Assembly (NCBI GenBank): GCA_031271275.1
Contig: JAISWA010000026.1
Location: forward strand, 1 to 12,844
Reading direction: 5' to 3'
Source: Clostridiales bacterium
Lineage (GTDB): Bacteria; Bacillota; Clostridia; Lachnospirales; WQUN01
Length of the DNA: 12,844 bases
Under the pieces are notes generated by a model. The model made no database searches. It saw only the letters and a list, made by a program, of their open reading frames with translations, and was not told the DNA's origin. The translations under genes were made by a program, and so were the position numbers. The stretch's first letter is position 1, and the number at the start of each line of letters is the position of its first letter. Shown piece after piece: positions 8,180 to 12,844 of the stretch.

Positions 8180-11087
8180 CGCTAATCCCGAATTCCTTCC
8201 GTTTAATATCGAGCTCCGTATTTATTTCCTCGCAGGCTTTGTAAAGGGCGTCGGCGGGGTTGACGTTCTCGTCCTCGGTGATGACGGAGACAAAGGCGTT
8301 GTCGATAGCCCTGCCGGTAATGTAACTGCCGGGCACCTGCGGAACCGCCCGCGCCCATGTCAGCCCTTCGTTAAGCACCGCCAGGTTGTCTTTGCCCCAA
8401 CCGATCCGCTGAAAGGCTTCCAAGTTGGCAACGGGGTAGCGCCCCGCCAAACCCAGAATGGACTCCATCTGCACGGCGTAGCTGTACTGCGTGTCCGCAC
8501 TGGTCCACCACTTCAAAAATTCCCAACTGGCGTCAAGCACCCCGTGCCGTCTCGCCGTCTGGTCTACAATCATCGCGCCGCTGACGTTTAAGGAAACGTC
8601 CTTGCGCGTACTCCCGTCCGCCCGGGCGATACCCGGCACCGGCACCATGCGCCAGTCGCCGCGTATTTCCGGCGCGCCCACGGAAAGCCGGTTGAAGGTG
8701 GAGAAATCAATCACGCCGATGGGTACCTCCCCCAAGCGGAAGCGCGTGACAAAGTCCGTCGTCACCACGAAGGTGTGCTTGGTATACAGCTCCGTCCAAA
8801 ATTTAAACGCCTGCACGCCCTCCGGGCTGTTCATCAGCGTAACGGAGCCGTCGTCGGAATACACTTGCCCGCCGTGCTGAAACAGGATGGAAGCGAAGGT
8901 GGAGTTAAAATTCTTCGCGCTGGTGGAGCCGGTGGCGCCGAGGGATTCCTGCCCCGACGCGGCGGTGGTGCCGGTACTCGTCTGCACATTGGGCTGAGCG
9001 GCGGTGGAGAAGTAAATTTCCATGGTGTTCTTGGAAAGGATCGGAACCATCGCCAACAGTTCGTCCATGGTCGCGGGCGCTTCAAGTCCCAAGCTTTCCA
9101 GAATATCCGTCCGGTAGAACATCACGTTGAAAGACATTTGGTCGGGCAGGGCGTAGCATGCCCCGTCAAAGGAAAAGGTATCGATGGCCGCCGGGGAAAA
9201 CCGCTCCGCCACCTGGGCGAAGTCGGCGAACCGGGTCAAGTCCGCCGCGCCGTTGCGCAGCCCGAAATTGACCGGCGTACCCGAGGCGAGCTGTATGTTT
9301 ACGTCCGGCCCGATGCCGGTAATGGTCGCGGGGATAATCGCGTCGGCGTTAATCAGCCGCAGGTTTACGTTGATATGGTGCTCCCGGGCAAAGGATTCCG
9401 AAATAAGCCTGTTGAGCACCGTATACTGGTCGCGCCCGGTGGAAACCCACACCTCGATGGTTTTCGCGTCCGCCCCGGCTACGGCGCGCTCGTTGTCAAA
9501 ATCGTTGGTAAAGGAGCCGAGAAACGCGCGGAGGGTGTGCACGGCGTTTTCAAAGAAATTGCCGGAGGCGGGCGGCAGCTTGTAATCTTTGGGGGAAACG
9601 ATGAGGTAATCTATTTGCAGGGGCTGCTGAAGCACTTGCACCATCCAGTCGCCCAAGGCGGATATGCAGCTTTTAAGGTCAACAAAATAAGACGTAAGCT
9701 TATCCGGGTTGTCAATCACCCGCGTAAGCGTCGTCTCGAAACGGTTTAAAATCGCGGTGGAGCCCGCGTAGGATTTTCCGATGGAATTAATTTCAGCCAT
9801 TATCTCCCGCACCTGATCGCGCTCGTAAACCAGGCGCTGGCGCAGGTCGGGAATGAGGGTGTACAGGTTATAATCCCGGTATTTGTCCGGCGTCGCGCCG
9901 GTAAAGACGGCGACGTCTTGATAAATGCGGTTGTTGCGCTTAAGCAGCTCGCCCACGCGCTCCGTCAGCGACGAAAAGACCCCAAGCGTCGCCTCAAGGG
10001 ACAGGGCGTTGACGCCCTCCCTCAGGTAAAACAGGTAAGGCTCGCCTTCGGAATCGGACAGGTAGTCCAACTGGAAATTCGTATTGTATTCAAAGCGTAA
10101 ATCCTGCGCTTCCTTAAACGGCACCTCGCCGTTGACGCGCAGGGAGCGGGTGGAGAACGCGCCGCGGGTCACCGCCTGTTTGGTTTTAAGGGCGATGGCG
10201 TACAGCCCCTCCCGGGGGACGGTCACTTCCCATTCCGCCAGGGTGCCCGGGTCGCGCCAAGTAGTGCCGCCGATGGTATTTAACGTGACGTAAGTGGGGT
10301 GATAGGGCTCCGTTTTCGGGGACGTGCGGTCGTTGATGGGGTAAAGGCTCGGCGCGGACTTAAACGTCGCGTCCTCCGCCTGTATTTTCAGCGGCTCGCC
10401 GTTTATTTCGGCATAGCCTTTCGCGCGGTTTTCCCCGTCGTATTCCGCGTAGGTCGGAAGGGCGGCGTAAGGCGTCAGGGTAAGGGTTTCCATTAAAACG
10501 GACGCGTCTTCGCTGACGATGGAAAGCGTATGCGCGCCGGCGGTCAGGTAAAAGGCAAAAGGTTCCGTATGGTAGCCGTCGGTGCTTACCAACGCCGCCT
10601 CCGTCCACCGCTCCACTTCCACCTGCGGCGGGAAATCCTGATTGCCCTGCTGCGTCTTATAACTCTTATGGGCGTCCTGATAATAACGGCGCAGTTGGAT
10701 GTCGCCGCATTCCGCGAAAGGAACCGCGCCGTCGAGCAGCACCCGGCGGACGATTTGGCTGCCGCCGACCACGGCGGCGTAACGGATTGAAAGGGTGTAC
10801 CAACCCGCCGCCGGAATTTCCGCGTTGTAATGCAGTTCGGTGTTTTCGTCGGCGAGCACGTATTCGCCGCTTATTTCCGCGCCCGTCTGCGACGCCCACG
10901 CGCTTGCCGGAATGACCACCGGCGCGGCGTTTTTATCCGCGCTGACAGGCGGACCGTTGACCGACAGGTATTCGGTATACGACATACCGACGGCGGTAGA
11001 AACCTCGCCCGCGTATGCGGCATGGGTGGTGAGGAGAAGAAATAAGGCGGTTATAAAAAGCAGGCGTCGCAATGTATTCACCCGCAA
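8169..11087 (-). CDS. Secreted solute-binding protein fused to two tandem lectin-like modules
   Basis: This 972-residue exported protein should capture a sugar ligand outside the cell and deliver it to the adjacent permeases. It has a signal peptide with likely cleavage after HAAYA (22-26) and no lipobox. Module A (about 35-205) and module B (about 230-370) are beta-rich and repeat each other at roughly 200-residue spacing: RRVLLDGAVPF at 114-124 against RSLRVNGEVPF at 314-324, and EPFAFYLTAG at 175 against EPYLFYLREG at 349. LKIQAEDATF (233-242) resembles CBM6/35-type starts. Residues about 375-485 are helical. An ABC solute-binding family 1 domain spans about 543-965 (EVWVST onward, ending ACEEINTELDIKRKEFG). 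A Ser/Thr/Gly/Ala/Gln-rich insert lies at 694-726. An in-frame TAA lies two codons before the first start and no ATG precedes the signal peptide, so the start is TTG 11087, GTG 11081 or TTG 11072; GGGTGA favours TTG 11072. Confidence 0.92.
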   Translation of the reverse strand: MRVNTLRRLLFITALFLLLTTHAAYAGEVSTAVGMSYTEYLSVNGPPVSADKNAAPVVIPASAWASQTGAEISGEYVLADENTELHYNAEIPAAGWYTLSIRYAAVVGGSQIVRRVLLDGAVPFAECGDIQLRRYYQDAHKSYKTQQGNQDFPPQVEVERWTEAALVSTDGYHTEPFAFYLTAGAHTLSIVSEDASVLMETLTLTPYAALPTYAEYDGENRAKGYAEINGEPLKIQAEDATFKSAPSLYPINDRTSPKTEPYHPTYVTLNTIGGTTWRDPGTLAEWEVTVPREGLYAIALKTKQAVTRGAFSTRSLRVNGEVPFKEAQDLRFEYNTNFQLDYLSDSEGEPYLFYLREGVNALSLEATLGVFSSLTERVGELLKRNNRIYQDVAVFTGATPDKYRDYNLYTLIPDLRQRLVYERDQVREIMAEINSIGKSYAGSTAILNRFETTLTRVIDNPDKLTSYFVDLKSCISALGDWMVQVLQQPLQIDYLIVSPKDYKLPPASGNFFENAVHTLRAFLGSFTNDFDNERAVAGADAKTIEVWVSTGRDQYTVLNRLISESFAREHHINVNLRLINADAIIPATITGIGPDVNIQLASGTPVNFGLRNGAADLTRFADFAQVAERFSPAAIDTFSFDGACYALPDQMSFNVMFYRTDILESLGLEAPATMDELLAMVPILSKNTMEIYFSTAAQPNVQTSTGTTAASGQESLGATGSTSAKNFNSTFASILFQHGGQVYSDDGSVTLMNSPEGVQAFKFWTELYTKHTFVVTTDFVTRFRLGEVPIGVIDFSTFNRLSVGAPEIRGDWRMVPVPGIARADGSTRKDVSLNVSGAMIVDQTARRHGVLDASWEFLKWWTSADTQYSYAVQMESILGLAGRYPVANLEAFQRIGWGKDNLAVLNEGLTWARAVPQVPGSYITGRAIDNAFVSVITEDENVNPADALYKACEEINTELDIKRKEFGISDGR
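11078..11083 (-). promoter_or_regulatory. Candidate ribosome-binding site for a TTG start at 11072
   Basis: GGGTGA on the minus strand lies 5 bases before TTG 11072-11070. That start would give a signal peptide beginning fMet-RRLLFITALF. The upstream TTG 11087 and GTG 11081 have no comparable site in front of them. Evidence is by pattern only. Confidence 0.4.
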
Positions 11088-11105
11088 TCGGTTTTAAGTA
11101 TGAAA

Positions 11106-11157
11106 GACGGTTATTCTGCCGCCGCCGTCATGACGGTTATTCCGCCGCCGCCGTCAT
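11106..11157. repeat. Two tandem copies of a 26-base repeat with palindromic junction
   Basis: Bases 11106-11131 and 11132-11157 are the same 26-mer (starting GACGGTTATTC, ending GCCGCCGTCAT) with one T/C difference. Each unit starts GACGG and ends CCGTCAT, so their junction at 11125-11136 forms the perfect 12-base palindrome CCGTCATGACGG. The second copy runs directly into the left arm of the long inverted repeat, sharing GTCAT. The repeats sit about 20-70 bases upstream of the lectin-fused binding-protein gene. Confidence 0.85.
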
Positions 11158-11222
11158 TCTGAGCGTAGCGAAGAATCTTCCCACTGTGGCGGACAGATTC
11201 TTCGCCTTCGGCTCAGAATGAC
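11153..11222. repeat. Long imperfect inverted repeat (MITE/REP-like dispersed element)
   Basis: The left arm 11153-11178 begins GTCATTCTGAGC and ends GCGAAGAATCT. The right arm 11195-11222 is its reverse complement except for a central 3-versus-5-base difference (GTA against CGAAG). The arms enclose a 16-base spacer. The outer 12 bases and inner 11 bases of the arms pair perfectly, so the transcript would form a strong hairpin. From memory, near-identical GTCATTCTGAGCG...AAGAATCT repeats occur as dispersed intergenic elements in many bacterial genomes. No transposase gene and no target-site duplication were seen. There is no T-run after either side, so it is not an ordinary intrinsic terminator. 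Confidence 0.85.
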
Positions 11223-11262
11223 AGGCTCGGCGTGACAGGGTCAACGCCCTATCATGACAGGG
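11219..11262. repeat. Three short TGACAGG direct repeats flanking the inverted repeat
   Basis: TGACAGG occurs at 11219-11225, 11233-11239 and 11255-11261; the last two extend to TGACAGGG. The first overlaps the outer end of the inverted repeat (AATGAC), so the others may be remnants of its terminal sequence. GCCCT/AGGGC pairing at 11246-11250 and 11259-11263 gives a weak small stem. No regulatory role can be shown. Confidence 0.6.
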
Positions 11263-11301
11263 CTATAATTCAGAACAGTTGAGGTTTATGCCAACCTCCG
11301 C

Positions 11302-12792
11302 TTATTCCGTTTCTTCCGGCGGGGTAAAGGAATCATAGATGGCCTTCATTGCCGCGGGGAGGGTTTCCGGGTCGATGAACCCGTTCTCGGAAATGCGGTG
11401 CAGGTCGGAGGGGAGATACGCTTCCCATACGCCCCGGGGGTCTTGCGTGGTGGAAATGGCTTTGTTGATGGTCTCGTAGAAGGTAAGCCAGTCGCCTACA
11501 AAGTTTTGAGGCTCGAAGGGCGTGCTCCTGCTTACGTACCAGTTCCACAGCTCCATATCCAGTTCCGTCTGGAACCATTCAATAGCGTCCGCGTCGCTTA
11601 AATCGGGTTTTTCCCCGGCTTCCGTCAGCGCCTTGACCGTTTCAAAATCTTCCTGCGCGTCTTCGCCCTGATACATCAGGCACATTTTATGGAACTGCTC
11701 GGGCGTGATTTTGTCCTTCGCGCCCACAAAGATGCCTTCCAGGTTCGCCGCGTCTTTGTAGTAACCGGAGTATTCGTCGCTAAGGGTGGTATAGTCCCCC
11801 GCTTCGCCGAGGGTCACGTTGGGGCCCCACGGCGGCGGCACGACGCCCCAGTCCATACCGGCTTCGTTGTGCGCCTTAAATTCCCAGGTATGACCGATGG
11901 TCATCGCCACCTTGCCTTCTTCAAACCCCGCGCCGGTGCCGTCGAAGTTGGCAAGTTGGGTGCCGTCCTCCGCGTCGGTGTAGGCGGGCGCTTCCCATAT
12001 GCCCTGGTCAATCAGGTCGCGGAAGAAGTTAAGGGAAGTCATGAAATCGTCTGAGGTGTAATTGGGGATGTACGTGGAAGGGTCCACAATGGTGGTGCCG
12101 TTGCTGTAGGTGATAAGGCGGAGGAAATGCATCGGGTGCATACCGATGACGTTCACGTCCTCGGGCAGTTTGGAGCGCAGCTCAAGGCAGTAGCTGATAA
12201 AATCGTCGTAGCTCCACCTTCCCGCCGCGAACATTTCGCCCGGGTCCAAACGCATACCGGCCGCCTCAATCAGCTCCCGGTTAAACTTGATCGCCTGAAA
12301 GCCCTTGGGAATCGTATCGCTGAACGCGTATACCTTCCCGCCCACTTCGCCGACGTTTTCCCAGTAAAGCGAGGGGATTTCCGCCTCGGCGTAATCGGTG
12401 ATATCCACCAACGCCCCGGCTTTAACAAGCGGCGAAAGGTAATAGGTGTTCACGTTGCCCACGTCCACCACATGGGTCTTCGCGGCTACGGACTGGGCGA
12501 TAACGGTGGGGACGTCGTCATATTCCACCCCCGCCAACGCGCCGAAATCCAACGTTACGTTGAAAAATTCCTCGACAAGGGCGCGTCTTTCGCGCCATTC
12601 TTCCTGCCTGCCCTCGTCCTGCGTTTCCGGGTTCGGGAAGTGGTCGGTGGGGAACACGCGCAGCGTAATCCCGCCCAAATCCCACTTGGAGCCGACGCCG
12701 CCTTCTTCGTCCGACACCGCGTAGACGGCGTTCCCGGCGAACAGCGAGAGCGCCAACACGCACGCCAAGAGCATTGCGATTCGTTTCTTCAT
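11302..12792 (-). CDS. Extracellular solute-binding protein, family 1 (sugar ABC importer)
   Basis: A 496-residue exported binding protein. The signal peptide is MKKRIAM, then a hydrophobic core with probable signal peptidase I cleavage after VYA (23-25). Where lipoprotein relatives would read LFAGC, this protein has LFAGN, so a lipid anchor is unlikely; the only nearby Cys (Cys11, LLAC) is probably too early. The mature part shows solute-binding hallmarks: ITLRVFPTDHFP (42-53) as the first strand, a central GGKVYAFSDTIPKGFQAIKF (151-170) with NRELIEAAGM following, and GRWSYDDFISYCLEL (191-205), the usual W-DDF segment. The C-terminus is acidic (TPPEETE). AAGGGAGG seven bases before the ATG is the strongest ribosome-binding site in the window, consistent with high expression. 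It is separated from the downstream operon by a 214-base repeat-rich gap. Which permease pair it serves is open. Confidence 0.93.
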   Translation of the reverse strand: MKKRIAMLLACVLALSLFAGNAVYAVSDEEGGVGSKWDLGGITLRVFPTDHFPNPETQDEGRQEEWRERRALVEEFFNVTLDFGALAGVEYDDVPTVIAQSVAAKTHVVDVGNVNTYYLSPLVKAGALVDITDYAEAEIPSLYWENVGEVGGKVYAFSDTIPKGFQAIKFNRELIEAAGMRLDPGEMFAAGRWSYDDFISYCLELRSKLPEDVNVIGMHPMHFLRLITYSNGTTIVDPSTYIPNYTSDDFMTSLNFFRDLIDQGIWEAPAYTDAEDGTQLANFDGTGAGFEEGKVAMTIGHTWEFKAHNEAGMDWGVVPPPWGPNVTLGEAGDYTTLSDEYSGYYKDAANLEGIFVGAKDKITPEQFHKMCLMYQGEDAQEDFETVKALTEAGEKPDLSDADAIEWFQTELDMELWNWYVSRSTPFEPQNFVGDWLTFYETINKAISTTQDPRGVWEAYLPSDLHRISENGFIDPETLPAAMKAIYDSFTPPEETE

Positions 12793-12799
12793 GTACAGT

Positions 12800-12807
12800 C
12801 CTCCCTT
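12800..12807 (-). promoter_or_regulatory. Strong Shine-Dalgarno site of the 496-residue binding protein
   Basis: AAGGGAGG on the minus strand lies 7 bases before ATG 12792-12790, which fixes this start. The AT-rich leader beyond it (12808-12844) is cut by the window edge. It contains TTTTTAACTATCTT, but no convincing promoter can be assigned. Confidence 0.8.
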
Positions 12808-12844
12808 AAAGATAGTTAAAAATAAACCGCCGGATTTAACATTT

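Larger units (their letters stand above)
1..11087 (-). other. Probable single operon of eight genes
   Basis: From 11087 leftwards the junctions are: 11-base overlap, 4-base overlap (ATGA), 1-base gap, 25-base overlap, 27-base gap, 4-base gap and 8-base overlap. No space exists for an internal promoter or terminator of usual size except possibly the 27-base gap. The 496-residue binding-protein gene may belong to the same message, because the 214-base gap after it has a hairpin repeat but no recognisable intrinsic terminator. Confidence 0.8.

Noticed and set aside
8834..9085. Minus-strand overlapping frame rich in Pro and Arg
   Set aside because: It is a +1/+2 shadow of the solute-binding domain, with proline/arginine bias typical of out-of-frame GC-rich codons.
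11098..11103. CATACT on the minus strand considered as a -10 box for the operon
   Set aside because: No acceptable -35 box lies at 16-18 bases upstream; that position falls in the GC-rich tandem repeat.
11153..11222. Long inverted repeat considered as an intrinsic terminator
   Set aside because: It is a strong hairpin, but neither side is followed by a T-run; the conserved GTCATTCTGAGC ends fit a dispersed repeat better.
11281..11298. Small stem GAGGTT/AACCTC directly after the stop codon of the 496-residue binding protein, considered as a terminator
   Set aside because: The stem is only 6 base pairs and has no following T-run on the minus strand; transcription probably continues into the repeat region.
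12127..12819. Plus-strand open frame of 230 codons antisense to the 496-residue binding protein
   Set aside because: No recognisable motif, composition typical of a shadow frame, and it would cover the strong ribosome-binding site of the real gene.

Overview
The window is one GC-rich bacterial locus with every credible gene on the minus strand, so it reads from right (12844) to left (1). The content points to a carbohydrate-uptake region of a Bacillota-like organism (Paenibacillaceae or Clostridia type). The grounds are two permease pairs of the CUT1 sugar ABC family, purine-rich Shine-Dalgarno sites, a Yip1-family membrane protein and a large lipoprotein that resembles the DUF5696 family. 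The taxonomic call is inference. No RNA gene, CRISPR array or transposase gene was seen.

Layout in the direction of transcription: (1) 12792-11302, a secreted solute-binding protein with a strong Shine-Dalgarno site. (2) 11301-11088, a 214-base non-coding gap packed with repeats: a long imperfect inverted repeat of dispersed-repeat/MITE type, a 26-base tandem duplication with a perfect 12-base palindrome at the junction, and three TGACAGG copies. (3) 11087-8169, a large secreted protein with two tandem lectin-like beta-sandwich modules, a helical linker and a C-terminal ABC solute-binding domain. (4) 8179-7271 and 7274-6399, a MalF-type and a MalG-type permease. (5) 6397-4955, a signal peptide, beta-propeller, TPR-like region and C-terminal membrane anchor. 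(6) 4979-4329, a five-helix Yip1-family protein. (7) 4301-1737, the DUF5696-like lipoprotein, possibly a glycoside-hydrolase-like TIM barrel. (8) 1732-803 and 810 to the left edge, a second MalF/MalG-type permease pair, the last gene cut by the window edge.

Genes 3 to 8 are almost fused: five of the seven junctions overlap or lie 1 base apart, and the other two gaps are 4 and 27 bases. They are very likely one translationally coupled operon. No ATPase gene is present, so both permease pairs probably use an MsmX/UgpC-type ATPase encoded elsewhere, as is common for CUT1 importers. Working model (inference): the two solute-binding proteins capture a complex oligosaccharide or glycoside, the lipoprotein trims or binds it at the membrane surface, and the permeases import it. 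The propeller-TPR protein and the Yip1 protein would form a membrane accessory module of unknown job. That accessory module, sandwiched between two sugar permease pairs, is the part most likely to be poorly described.
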